This document shows positions 1-12,100 of a stretch of DNA of 64,000 bases, one piece after another. Position 1 is the stretch's first letter, and every line of letters begins with the position of its first letter. Source of the stretch: Sanderia malayensis (taxonomy: Eukaryota; Cnidaria; Scyphozoa; Semaeostomeae; Pelagiidae); assembly GCA_013076295.1 (NCBI GenBank), contig RQOL01000729.1, positions 2,046,001 to 2,110,000 on the forward strand. The letters run 5' to 3'. A model generated the notes under the pieces. The model was not told where the DNA came from. It ran no database searches and saw only the letters and a list, made by a program, of their open reading frames with translations. A program made the translations under genes and the position numbers.

Positions 1-35
1 TATAATTATTGGCGTTTTAATTTCTCCAGTTCGAT

Positions 36-987
36 AAATTTTCGTAAACATTTTTTAAGGGACCTCTTCGCAGTTTTCTTTTAATATTATTGCAAAACAA
101 TATGATATAGTTTAAATTATGTTTTCATCTGAAAAGGTATGAAATTTTGAGCATATTTATGCTAAATATACTCGCTATTGAAACCGGTTTGGTAGTTTTA
201 TATTGCTATGTAAATTTTCTTTCTCAGGCCTTGGGCCACTTCTAGACGCCATTTTTCATCAGGCGTTTCCATACTTATTGGAGCTAAGTGTAGGCTTCCA
301 AAAATAGATAACTTTTGCCTACTCCAAAAACGGAGCCTTTCCATGCAAGTCTCAACCTTTTGCGACCCCAATGAAAAAAGCCTTATTGATCACCGATTCG
401 CCGTTTCGTCCCATTGTTTTTGAGCGTTCGACCTATTGTTTCAAGTCGAATCTATTGTTTTTGGCAAGAAAGTGCGTCATCGCGTGACCTCCGAAGAATA
501 TATATATTAGAAAATTTTCGTAAACATTTTTTAAGGGACCTCTTCGCAGTTTTCTTTTAATATTATTGCAAAACAATATGATATAGTTTAAATTATGTTT
601 TCATCTGAAAAGGTATGAAATTTTGAGCATATTTATGCTAAATATACTCGCTATTGAAACCGGTTTGGTAGTTTTATATTGCTATGTAAATTTTCTTCCT
701 CAGGCCTTGGGCCACTTCTAGACGCCATTTTTCATCAGGCGTTTCCATACTTATTGGAGCTAAGTGTAGGCTTCCAAAAATAGATAACTTTTGCCTACTC
801 CAAAAACGGAGCCTTTCCATGCAAGTCTCAACCTTTTGCGACCCCAATGAAAAAAGCCTTATTGATCACCGATTCGCCGTTTCGTCCCATTGTTTTTGAG
901 CGTTCGACCTATTGTTTCAGGTCGAATCTATTGTTTTTGGCAAAAAAGTGCGTCATCACGTGACCTCCGCAGAATAGTAATATTAGA
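36..987. repeat. Tandem duplication, two ~476-bp copies
   Basis: Positions 36-511 and 512-987 are near-identical head-to-tail copies that differ by only a handful of substitutions, which suggests a recent duplication. The copies abut directly with no internal sequence, so they are not a pair of LTRs flanking an element. No coding potential, terminal inverted repeat or RNA promoter was recognised in the unit. The array may start left of the window. Confidence 0.9.
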
Positions 988-2340
988 AGATTTGTGAGAA
1001 GGGAGCTCGTCGCTGATTCGCTCAGACCTACTCCCAACTCTGTTGCTCTAAGCAATAAGGTGTCACAGACCCGAAAAGTGCTTCGAGAACAGAAAAAACT
1101 GCCTTTGTGCACTTCTGGTCATTTTGATCTTAACCCATGGTTGATTCTTCTTTCTACTGAATTACATCACGAATTTATACACAAACAGAATCTAAAATTA
1201 GTTACAGACATACGTAGAACTACAAGCTGGTGTTGACAGACAAAAGGAAGGGTTAGGTTATTTAATAATGTAACTGACGTAAACGAACTAAGAAAACAAT
1301 AAGACAATACTTAGGAAACCCCGCACCCACTGAGTAACCGAGACAAGAATAAATGAATGAAAAACGAGAGGCTTACATAATAAAGGGGGAGGGCGCACCA
1401 CACTGAAAAACTCGATAAAGTTGATGTACGTTGACATTTCACAGAAGGGCCGCACTAATAAGTTAATTGATGCAGATGCGCCCGGTGAAAAGTGAATTCT
1501 CGACAAAGGGGGCGTGATGGAAAATCTTCAAAGGTTCCGTCGCGCAGCCCCAGAGCTGCACTTTCACTGGAAAATCTCTGATAAACCAGCATGATCATGC
1601 AGATCTGGCTCTATCATTTATTAACACCTTGAAAATACAATGCTGCACATCAATAGCAAGCACGCGACTAAAATTCTTGAGAATGAGCGTTGTAAACAAG
1701 TTGTTTTTACTCAACTCAAAGTTATAATAAATGGTTCGTTTCTCCCACAGTGCAATTTATGTTCTGTAGTTTTAGCCTTTTTACTTTTAGCAACTTTTTC
1801 TTGTACAGTTGAAACTGTTATCACACTTTGCTGGACTGGTTGCTGCGTTTTTTGCAACAGCCCAGGCAGTATACATTTGAACGTATTTTTAGAGTTCCGA
1901 AATTCAGTGGCTGTGGCTGGTGCCAAGTATCTAGATTTCTCTCAGTTTGGTTTTCATTTTTTTTTCATCGTTACGCGTATAAAATAAATGTTGGAAATTC
2001 TCAATATTCAAATATTCAAAACAAGCAATTCCAAGATAGATAAAAGAGTGTTCTGTTTTGTGTACGCTGTTGAGTATTGACAGTTCGATGACGTGCTGCT
2101 AATAATCAACATACCCTGAACTGTTGTCCTCCTCCAAGCGATAATTGGATCACGTTTGTAGAACATGAAAAACACCTTCTAATTAGTGTGGGAATATCGG
2201 GTTTGACAAAGTTAATCCAGAGGATAGTGCGCCCTGGCCCAATTTGTGACAAAGGTCTTGAACATATCCACCCAACAATTTTTGTGTCCATGTATGATTT
2301 TCGCCATGAGAAGTTTCAAAACGCCCTCTTCTGTTTTCAG
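988..2340. other. Non-coding stretch upstream of the + strand gene
   Basis: No gene is recognised here. The open frames are short and of low complexity. The right part probably contains the promoter and a noncoding first exon or intron of the gene starting at 2360. A pyrimidine-rich tract ending in cag at 2340 looks like a 3' splice site. Confidence 0.4.
1978..1986 (+). promoter_or_regulatory. Candidate TATA box
   Basis: TATAAAATA lies on the + strand about 380 bp before the proposed start codon at 2360. It could serve the glycosyltransferase-like gene if that gene has a noncoding first exon spliced to 2341. AT-rich DNA produces such strings by chance, so this is weak. Confidence 0.2.
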
Positions 2341-2359
2341 AATCTCGGCTTACTGCAGC

Positions 2360-3550
2360 ATGAAGTTTAATTTTAAATGTTATTTTTTGTGTGTGGGTCT
2401 TTGCATTGTACTTACATATGTAATTTGGAAGATTCGTGTTAATAAGACGATTGCTTCTCAAAATGTCAAAATGTTCAATGACGGCCTAAGTGCTAAAAAG
2501 AAATTCCAAGAAGATCGAGGCATTGTAATACAACCGGGTGGTATTCTTGCCGAGAAGACCGAAGAAATAGATGTTGGCTGTCACAAAGATCCTAGCAATT
2601 CTTCCATAAAGATATGTGAGAAATTTCGCTACAGAAAATATCAAAGAATCAATAACGCAGCGATTCTGGGAAATGGGAAATGCGTACTTCATGAAACTAG
2701 TCAAAAGAGAAATGTTGTTGGTGACGAACAGGAAAAGTTGGTTTTGATCACAAATTTTGTCGACTTCAGACACGATAGCTATCGCAAAAACATGCATTGG
2801 CTACTAGAGAGAACTCAGACTTCTTTTCACGTCGATGTTGAGCAAGCTTTGGAAGCCCGAATGACAGAAATCATACATACGCTGCAATGTAATTTGGAAA
2901 ATAACATCATTGAAAGCATTCATGTTTTAGTCCAAGAAGAAGAATCCGTCAAGTTTTTACGAAGCCTGGGGCTTTCAAAAAGTGAAAAGATGGTTATCCA
3001 GATGGTGGAGAATGTTACTATGTTTATGCAGTTTAGCTATGCTTGTAGATGCTTGAAGGATAGAATAGTTGTCATATGTCACCAAGATAATATTCTTGGA
3101 GCTGGCTGGGACAAGTTACAGCCTCGGGTTTTGAAAAGCGAAAAGATTTTTTATTCATTGACACGGCATTCAGCCCTGGGCTCAAAGTGTTTTGCTTCCA
3201 GGGTATACAATTGCGGTCCAAATGAACCGTACCATGGTAGCCATGATGCGTTTGTCTTTCACGTGAAAGGCGACATTACAGAAGAAATGCTAAAGCCGTT
3301 AAGTCTTGTCACATCAAACATGCAGGGGCAGGAGCAGTTGTTAATGTATATGTTCGAGACACAGTTTGGGTACACTGTCTTAAATCCGTGCTTAACATTG
3401 TTTGTTCACCACCAGCATTGTGTTCCAGTTAGAGACAAAGGTAGGAAGAACATGGAAAGTTTACGTAAAGATTTTGAAAAATGGAAGAAATGGGTTGGAT
3501 TTAGTGAATTGGTTCAAAAAAATCTCAACATCGTAAACAAAAAACTGTAA
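2360..3550 (+). CDS. Type II membrane protein, glycosyltransferase-like
   Basis: One uninterrupted frame encodes 396 aa from the ATG at 2360, ending in TAA. I chose this start because a good 3' splice site (pyrimidine tract plus cag) ends at 2340 and because a short basic N-terminus then precedes a hydrophobic anchor at residues ~7-23 (CYFLCVGLCIVLTYVIW). Upstream in-frame ATGs exist at 2294 and 2306. The lumenal part has patches I associate with Golgi-type or bacterial GT-A-like transferases: IVVICHQDN, where a nucleotide-sugar or metal site would lie, then GAGWDKL, FYSLTRHSA, PYHGSHDAFVF and VLNPCLTLFVHHQHC. No clear DxD motif is present, so catalytic status is open. Paired cysteines fit a secretory protein. 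The lack of coding introns contrasts with the intron-dense neighbours and could reflect retroposition. If CEP290 continues left of the window, this gene lies within its intron, on the opposite strand. Membrane topology is well supported; the enzymatic role is an inference. Confidence 0.7.
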   Translation: MKFNFKCYFLCVGLCIVLTYVIWKIRVNKTIASQNVKMFNDGLSAKKKFQEDRGIVIQPGGILAEKTEEIDVGCHKDPSNSSIKICEKFRYRKYQRINNAAILGNGKCVLHETSQKRNVVGDEQEKLVLITNFVDFRHDSYRKNMHWLLERTQTSFHVDVEQALEARMTEIIHTLQCNLENNIIESIHVLVQEEESVKFLRSLGLSKSEKMVIQMVENVTMFMQFSYACRCLKDRIVVICHQDNILGAGWDKLQPRVLKSEKIFYSLTRHSALGSKCFASRVYNCGPNEPYHGSHDAFVFHVKGDITEEMLKPLSLVTSNMQGQEQLLMYMFETQFGYTVLNPCLTLFVHHQHCVPVRDKGRKNMESLRKDFEKWKKWVGFSELVQKNLNIVNKKL

Positions 3551-3885
3551 GTTAAACTAAGACGCTCTGAGATTACTGTTGTGCAACCAATGCTGTGCTT
3601 TTACATCACATGTTTTATTAGAGACAACAAAATTAGCTGTTTTTATTTTGCATTTTTTGGTATTTCTTCTCAAACGATGTTTAAAAGACACACATTTTTT
3701 CATTTTTATTTTCTGTCTGTATTAACGTCGCTTCACATTTTCTTATCATATTATAACTTGTACTTTACGAAAAAAATTGAAAAAATGCCGTTTGCATTTT
3801 CTTTCCGTTTCCGCAGCATGACAGGTAAAAGAAAGCGAAGCAAGGAATATCGGATGGGTTTGAAGTTGGCGCAAAATGTCTTTCT

Positions 3886-3931
3886 AATAAAGCTCAATTC
3901 TTTGACGCGATATTCAAGCTTATAAAATAAA
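3886..3931 (+). terminator. Polyadenylation signals
   Basis: AATAAA occurs at 3886-3891 and again at 3926-3931, 340-380 bp after the stop codon of the glycosyltransferase-like gene. These are plausible cleavage and polyadenylation signals. The open frame at 3581-3925 is probably 3' UTR. Confidence 0.4.
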
Positions 3932-4883
3932 CTATAACCATGCTGCCCCTTTTAGAGATTCCCCATTCTATATACCCTCGCCGTTCCTCTTTTAGAGAAA
4001 GCCGCTGGCAGCATGCTTGACCTCACATCGTAGCGTACTTGACACGAAAAGGAGACAGATTGAGAACGAGGCGGTGACTTTGATTTTGGAGTGTTTACTT
4101 TCCAGGGCCCCAAGCACCTACTGTCCGACAACAGCGAGATATTCAGCACAGGGATTGAATAGGAATTGTTAAGTAATTAAGATCACATCGAATAAGATGA
4201 AGATAATCAATTTGAAACAGATGAGCTCAACTACATTATTTGGCAGTTCAAATGAGAAAGTGATAAAGATGAATAGGTTTCCATAACATCAACATCCCCC
4301 ATCTGACAATATTATGTTAATAAAAGTATTTTATTGCTGTTTGAACATGTTGAAGCTCATTTTTCCACGATATTTCGACTTATTCGTAAACGAGGATGAC
4401 GTCATGGCGAATGATGACGTCATATCCCAAGACCAAAAGTAAGTAAAGTAAATAATAAATCTATACTTCATTCGAAAGCGCTTACTGTGTGCTGTTCAAA
4501 TATGTAATTTGTTAGACTGTGGTGGTTACGAGAAAATATTTACGGCAGTAAAAACCCCCATTTTCTCGGAGTTGATGACGTCACCAAAAAATAGACTTCC
4601 GGTCAAAAATTTTTTTAGCCGATCTTGGATTTGGAATCTCCATAGTCGATTTAGTCAAAATCCGAAATAAAATTTGAGATTAGGCAGTTTGCCAGCTTTT
4701 TTCAAGAAAATCCCTGTCTAGTATGGTTGCACACACAGCTACCACGTGTGGCTGCATGGAGTTGCCAGGGATGGCTCCATAAAATGAAACATCTTGCATT
4801 GAATACTGCAGTTTAATGAAAAATAACTTGACGCATTTGAATTATGAAAAGGTGGGGTGCACAGTGCGCAATGACAAACTCAC
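3932..4883. other. Non-coding stretch past the last visible CEP290 exon
   Basis: I looked here on the minus strand for the next CEP290 coiled-coil exon and found none. No other gene was recognised. Three perfect TGACGTCA palindromes lie at 4397-4404, 4415-4422 and 4576-4583. The stretch is either a CEP290 intron or, if the gene is broken, intergenic DNA. Confidence 0.4.
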
Positions 4884-7800
4884 CGTCACACTCTCTTCAG
4901 CTTGACTGACCATATCCTTGCGCAGACTCAGTAACGCCTGACTCAAAGCCTGAAACAAAGCAACAAACATCACAACCACTTTCTAGCAACATACCCGACC
5001 TCCTGGACGCTTACCCATTCCGCATTGTTAACCAATGCTTCCAATGTTACCAGCAGGGGGCTACGTAAGTTTAATTGGCGATACCTTCTGTTGCTTCTCT
5101 TTCAATGCCAGCTGGTTTCTGAGTCTTTCGACCAATGCTTTCATCGTTTTCGTTGGCGCTCGTTCATTAGCCTCTTTTGCAGCCAGCAAATCATCGTTCA
5201 TAACCTCAACCTAATTCGCCATGATAAAGACAAAACATCACTCATCCTATATCATTGATAAAATACATGAATTCTCATGTTATAATGATAATGACAAGAC
5301 AACGCACAAAGAATATTCTATTGGTTGTTACTCAAAATTCCGTGCTATGGAGATCATCAGACAACGAGTCTCACGCTATTGGAATCATTAAACAACATGA
5401 TCTCGCTCTGCCTCTTCGTTATTGACCACAATCTTTGCCTTTCACAACGTTCTTACAAATTCTAATGTTAAGTTTCGTGTAAACGCCCAACGCTTATTAA
5501 ATCACTTAGATAACGGATAAGGCTTCTATTCAATACAAGCTGCCTATATCCTTGTAATTCCGTACAAGGATATAGGCAGAATTTACTTGAGAGACGTCAA
5601 GAAAATGCAGCGCTAATTTGTGGCATTACGTTACTGCTGTCGTGAGCCCTTGTTGGCTGCGAAAGATCTTTCGTCGTTTAAACACTGGTCAGCTGGCAAA
5701 TAAATTCTGACGTAAACGATAATGACTATATCTGATGAATACCTCTTTGCTGAGTTCTGCAACTTTACCCTGTTCTGCTTCGATTTCTCGTTTCAATTTC
5801 TCCGCCTGGGCATGATGCTCTTCATCACGTCTGAGGGATAACAAAAGGATAATAAACATGTCTAGATTATTAAAACAAAAATCACAGAAAGTCATATCTG
5901 TTTGTGTTATCACCGGGTGAAGGAAAGTCATTTATCAAACGAAGTTTGTCCGGCATAATATAACGATATAATGAATAATACAAAGAAGCAATTAAAAAGT
6001 AAAGACTTCGACGTTTTAAAGAATCTAATTGCTTCTATCCTGTACTTCTTATTTTAGTCTCTTGAAAAAGTAACCAGATAGGAAGATAATAAAAAATGGC
6101 AAAAAAGAATCGAAATATTGAGAAGTAAAGCTGAAGGAAAAGGCTAAACAGCTCGAAAAAAGAAAAGAGCTTGCAACGATGAAGAATAACATTAGGTAAG
6201 TAAGTAAGTACGAATATTTATACTGGATAGCCACTTCAGCTATGATAGCTGTTGCCAATGTGGGTCCAGTTGGTATAAACCCTTACCCCCCAGAAATTCT
6301 TGGTACTCATTTACCGACCTCGGAAGGATGGAGAGCTGAGTTATGGACATGAACCACGAACTACAGGCTGACGGCTTGCAGTTCGTGGTTCTGACTATAT
6401 GTGGATTTGAACCAGTGAAGGCATTACCTCTAAAGGATCAAACCCAGCGCCTTAACCACTAGACTACACCACCGTACAATAAAATTGTACAATAAATAAT
6501 AAATGATCAGTGCAGATACCTTTTCATTCTTTTTTTCATCATTTTGATGTCGACTTCTGATCTTTCCTTCACCTTTTCTATTTCCTCTTGTGCCTTCTTG
6601 TAGTTCATGTTAGCCACAGCCAGCTTGTTGTCCTGCTCTGTGACTGTCTCTTCCAGTTCAGCCAGTCGGTTCAACTTGGTATAAATGAGATGAGAATTAC
6701 AAAGCAGCGAAGAAGTGAACAAAAACTCTAACTATAGACCATCGGCATCCAGCAACTTGTGTCAGGCGATGAGTTACATAGAAACGCTTGAAGTAAAAGC
6801 CAACATGTAAGAACCAATGGATTAAAAACCTCCAAGATGATATTTCTGCTCACGAGAATAGACGAAGTAATAGCCTATTGTTTTAAACAATAGACTGGAT
6901 AAAAAAACTTGCATTTGTATATGTGGGTTTTTACTGTATCCCAATTGTCCCCTTAGACACCTCACTATAAAGAGGCTTAAACTATGACCAGTGAATGAGC
7001 TGTAACGGTGAACAATTTGGGACTTGTGTAATGAGTAGACAAAACAGGCTGATAAAGGAACATTCAAGTGACCAATAGGGACATGATATTCACGATGAAA
7101 AACGCTGCAAAACATATTTTACCTGTCTCTCTGTCGCCACCGGAGGTCGAGGTGCGTTGATGTAGTCCTGGGAATAAAACAGTGTAGAATCGTCAACTGA
7201 ATGGGCAACACAGGAGACAACTGCTGCATGTAACAATTGTGGTATCTTGTCATCATTAAAGCCCCTGACATATCTAAGGTCAGAGACAAGCAATGGAAGG
7301 CAACAGACTTCCAGGGGGTAGCATTGATCAATTCCTGATAACACAGATATAAGATCTTTGAAACATGTAGCTTTACAGTAAAAACCCGCATATAAGAACC
7401 AATGGATCAAGAACCTTCAGGGTGATTTTGCTTCTCAAAACAATAGAAGAAACAATAGCTTATTGTCTTGTAACAATAGGTTGGAAGGAAAATTTACAGG
7501 TTCTTACATGTGGGTTTTTACTGTATACAATTGTGATGCCCCCCCCCCGTAAAACAAGAACACTCTCATTGTATTTGATTGCTCTGTTTTGTCAAAACCG
7601 GGGGTCCATGGTGAAAAATAAGCCTACCAAATGCAATCGCTTGAGTTTGCGAACTTTTTCTTCCATTTCCGCGTGAAGTTTATCTTGCATTTCTTTGATC
7701 TCACCTTTGTGTGACTCGCCCATAGCTTCCATTTCCTAAAACAACACAACAACATATACATAACATACTAAAAACCCAGTAAAGACATTTGCTATAACAA

Positions 7801-9168
7801 CACAACAACATATACATAACATACTAAAAACCCAGTAAAGACATATGCTAGAACAACACAACAACATATGCATAACATACTAAAAACCCAGTAAAGACAT
7901 ATGCTAGAACAACACAACAACATATGCATAACATACTAAAAACCCAGTAAAGACATTTGCTATAACAACACAACAACATATGCATAACATACTAAAAACC
8001 CAGTAAAGACATATGCTAGAACAACACAACAACATATGCATAACATACTAAAAACCCAGTAAAGACATATGCTAGAACAACACAACAACATATGCATAAC
8101 ATACTAAAAACCCAGTAAAGACATATGCTAGAACAACACAACAACATATGCATAACATACTAAAAACCCAGTAAAGACATATGCTAGAACAACACAACAA
8201 CATATGCATAACATACTAAAAACCCAGTAAAGACATATCTAGAACAACACAACAACATATACAAACATACTAAAAAACATAAAGAAAAAAAACAAAAAAA
8301 AAAAAAAAAAAAAAATAAAACAACACAACAACAATGAAACATACTAAAAACCCAGTAAAGACATATGCTAGAACAACACAACAACATATACATAACATAC
8401 TAAAAACCCAGTAAAGACATTTGCTATAACAACACAACAACATATACATAACATACTAAAAACCCAGTAAAGACATATGCTAGAACAACACAACAACATA
8501 TACATAACATACTAAAAACCCAGTAAAGACATATGCTAGAACAACACAACAACATATACATGACATACTAAAAACCCAGTAAAGACATTTGCTAGAACAA
8601 CACAACAACATATACATAACATACTAAAAACCCAGTAAAGACATATGCTAGAACAACACAACAACATAAGCATAACATACTAAAAACCCAGTAAAGACAT
8701 CTGCTAGAACAACACAACAACATATACATAACATACTAAAAACCCAGTAAAGACATTTGCTAGAATTCAGCATAACAAACAAACTATGTCGTCTGCAACA
8801 TAACTTAACACATCAAAGTAAGGAGCAGAGTAAACATAAAAGTGAGAATTTAACATAAAAAATAAGGTACAAAAGTTCCAGAATGTTATCTGTTATCCAA
8901 TCTCGTTACAGCACACTAATAGTATAGCAATCATTATCAAAATCTTCTATTTCTAATAATATTGAGAGACATAACCAAGATAGAAAGACAAAGCAGAAAA
9001 CAACCAAAACAAATCCATGTCAAGGACACAAGAAGGGGATACAGTTTCAATGCAGGTAAAGCAACTAGTATATTCTATCAGATGAATTCGACTAAAGCAT
9101 ACCATCCTAAGTGACTTCATCATTTCTTGGTATTTCGTGATCGTGTCTTCCTTCTTCTTCACCATTAC
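4884..9168 (-). CDS. CEP290: CEP290 exons 48-54 (codons 1539-1756)
   Basis: Exons: 9103-9168, 7628-7735, 7123-7167, 6520-6674, 5743-5830, 5085-5210, 4884-4949. Exon 51 encodes RLAELEETVTEQDNKL. Exon 53 has EANERAPTKTMKALVERLRN followed by QLALKEKQQK, one of the best-conserved stretches of CEP290. Exon 54 has ALSQALLSLRKDMVSQAEES followed by a gtgag donor. In human CEP290 the following residues continue a microtubule-binding region. No further exon is seen to the left. Confidence 0.9.
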
Positions 9169-12100
9169 CTGATAAAACAAAAAATATCAAAGGCTCTCAT
9201 GAAGTTGATTTTAAGTCGCAGTAGCACTCAGCAGTGAAAATAATTTTTCTGCGATTAAAGAATACTCGAGTTATCAAGGGCGAAACTTACACAAGAAATA
9301 AGCTATACTTAGAAATCCAAATAAGCTATAGATTAGAAATCCGAAAAAGGGGGCAAGTTTTCACTAACGGTTATCTTCTAATTACAGTGAAAAACCTGTA
9401 GTCCTTGGTCTGGATATCTGTACATACACATATACATATACACGAGACACGTTACCTTGAGACTATCAACTGTAGATTGAGCCACTTTCAGTGCATTCTT
9501 GGCATGAAATTCCTCCGGCGAATCTTGTTTCGTGTATTGTTCATATTCCCTTGCAACAATTTCTCTCTCGGATATCGGCAACCGAAGTCGAAGTTCGTTT
9601 ATCAACTGAAAATATCAAAGAAAAATTAGTTTGATAAAAACCTGCATTAGATTGCAAATACCCCGTAAATACGAAAGCACCAGGACCTGAAAATAAAGCA
9701 GATACTCAAGCAGATATTAAAGGAATTAAAGCAGATATTCCACTCTATGCTATACATCTGTTTTCTCGCTGGTTTATTACATAAGAATAAGAAAACTATA
9801 CCTGTAGACCAGAGAAGTGATAAGAAGACTATACCTGTAGACCAGAGAAGTGATAAGAAGACTATACCTGTAGACTAGAGAAGGGACAGGGAGACTATAC
9901 TAAAAACTGGAGAAGCAATAAGGAGACTATATAAGACTATAAAAGAGTTGAAGTAAAAATAAACAAAGAGCTGGAAATATATCAATTCGGGCAAAAAGCT
10001 TGATTATAAATAAAATCACCAGAAGCTTCATGTTGATTTGTAAATAAAAACCTTCACTCTGATGATGACTACTCGTTAGTGTAGTCGAATATATAGTTTT
10101 AAGAAAGAAAAATTTAGATCTTGTCTTTCTTTTGAAAAAGAGCTGGAAGCTATAAAATCAAACAACCAAGCCTATACTATTGCTACAGTGGTTCTGAAGA
10201 CCATTTACAAGAAAGCGTTTACAGCAAGCGCTTGAATAATACCCTGAAGTTTTATCGTCTGGTGATGGTAGCATGTAATGAAGATGGTAAATACCTTGTC
10301 CTTTTGGGTGATTTTCCTTTCATTTTCACCCAGTTTCCTTTCAACATCTTGAAGACTCTGCAAAGGTAACAGTTGCTTAGTTCACTTCATACAGCGATGT
10401 TCGTCAAACAAGTGAAAATGAGAAAGGGGGGAGCTTGTCAGCTCGATGATTCTCTCTATAACGTCAGCACATCCATAGCTCTGTTGATTTGCAACTCATA
10501 CACCGTAATACTTCGAATTAACGCCTTCTTTTAAACACCCCCCAAATAAACACCCCAATGTGAAAGCTAAAAGTTTAACGCTCCAGGCGCTTATCCAAAA
10601 CATGCATAAAAGGGGCAGGAGAGAAAGAGCTCAAAGTATTCTCTTGATTTGGGCACACCTCTTTCATTCGTTTGGACTCAGCTCTTGTGATGATAATGGT
10701 CTTGATGTGCTCCTTGAGTTTGACGATGGCCATTTCAAGTTGATTCGCAATGGGCAACGTTGGATCCAGCACAGAGCCGGTTGCTTCTTCGAACTGAAAA
10801 ATAAAAACAAACATTACACAGGACGACAATATGTTAACACCCTCCCACCTTAATGGATGTCCTATGTCAAAAAAACTAAGGAACTTGATAATAATAAGAG
10901 GAATTTTTAGTAAACACCGTTGAATAGTGCTCAATACACATATGTGTAGAGTGGTATATAGAATTAAATAATACTCAGTGAAAAAAACGCATTAAATCTG
11001 CCTGATGAGTGCGTAAGCACGAAACTCAGAGTTGCAGCGAATCATGCGACTTTTTCACTGAGTATCACTTAATTCTAAGGAACGTGATAGATATGTAAGA
11101 AAAAACTCAGAGTAGCAGCGTGTTTTCTTTCTCTGTTGAAACAAAACACGTCGTTCTTTGTCTCCCATCCAGTTTCAGTTGAAATCCAAGAAGACTCAAG
11201 TTCATCAGGGATAAAATACATATGATGAATAAAGAGAACGATATACGATGAATAGAGAGAAAATGACAAGAAACCTTTTGTGTAGCTTCGAACAGCTCGT
11301 CTTGGTTCTTTTCCAAGCGGTCAATCTTTCTTTCCAATTCCACTTCATGCTGTTCCCATACAAGCTGCCGATCTTCAAACTCCTACATTAAACCAAAAGG
11401 AAATCTCTAAAGCAGAATAGCTAATGAGATGTGACGAACCACTTCAAAAAACAATACATTATACATACTACAGGGTCAGTCAGTGTGTTAACTTGGCCGG
11501 CAGTTACTGAAAGATTGTTGTCAAAGCAAGACAACAACTGGCATAATTATTAAACGTACCTTAGCCTGTTTGTGATATTCATCTTCCATAAGAGAAATCG
11601 AATTTTCAAGCTTGTTGTTTTGATCTTCGAGGTATTGTATCTGGAAAACAAAGCCCAGTCGTTTTAGCATCATACAGATCCAAACACTCTATGATCAACA
11701 CTGCATATGAGTAGAGCTACCACTAAACACACTGCATTCAATGGCGCATGCATAGCATCAAAACAACACAGTACAAAGTTGTGCAGGTAATTCTAATAAA
11801 CGACAATCCCAAAGCTAAGGACATACACGCTGATCTGCCTTTTCAACTTGTCTTCGTAACTTCATGTCTTGCAAACGCATGTCACCAATTTTCACGTGCC
11901 ATTCTGCAACCTAAAAGATGCATCAACATAACTGAGCAATGATTCAACAGATATCCAACATGTATACTTTGCAATGCATCGCAATGATATCATCAGCCTT
12001 ACATCTAACCTGCAACGTTGCCATTACATTGAATCTCAATACAACGAGCCTCTCAGTACAACGAACATTTGAAATGGTGCATGATACAATACATGCCCCG

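Noticed and set aside
36..987. Pair of LTRs
   Set aside because: The two copies abut without internal sequence, primer-binding site or polypurine tract.
7738..8766. Regular repeats resembling a CRISPR array
   Set aside because: The whole 56-bp unit is conserved with no unique spacers, and the host gene is eukaryotic; it is a minisatellite.
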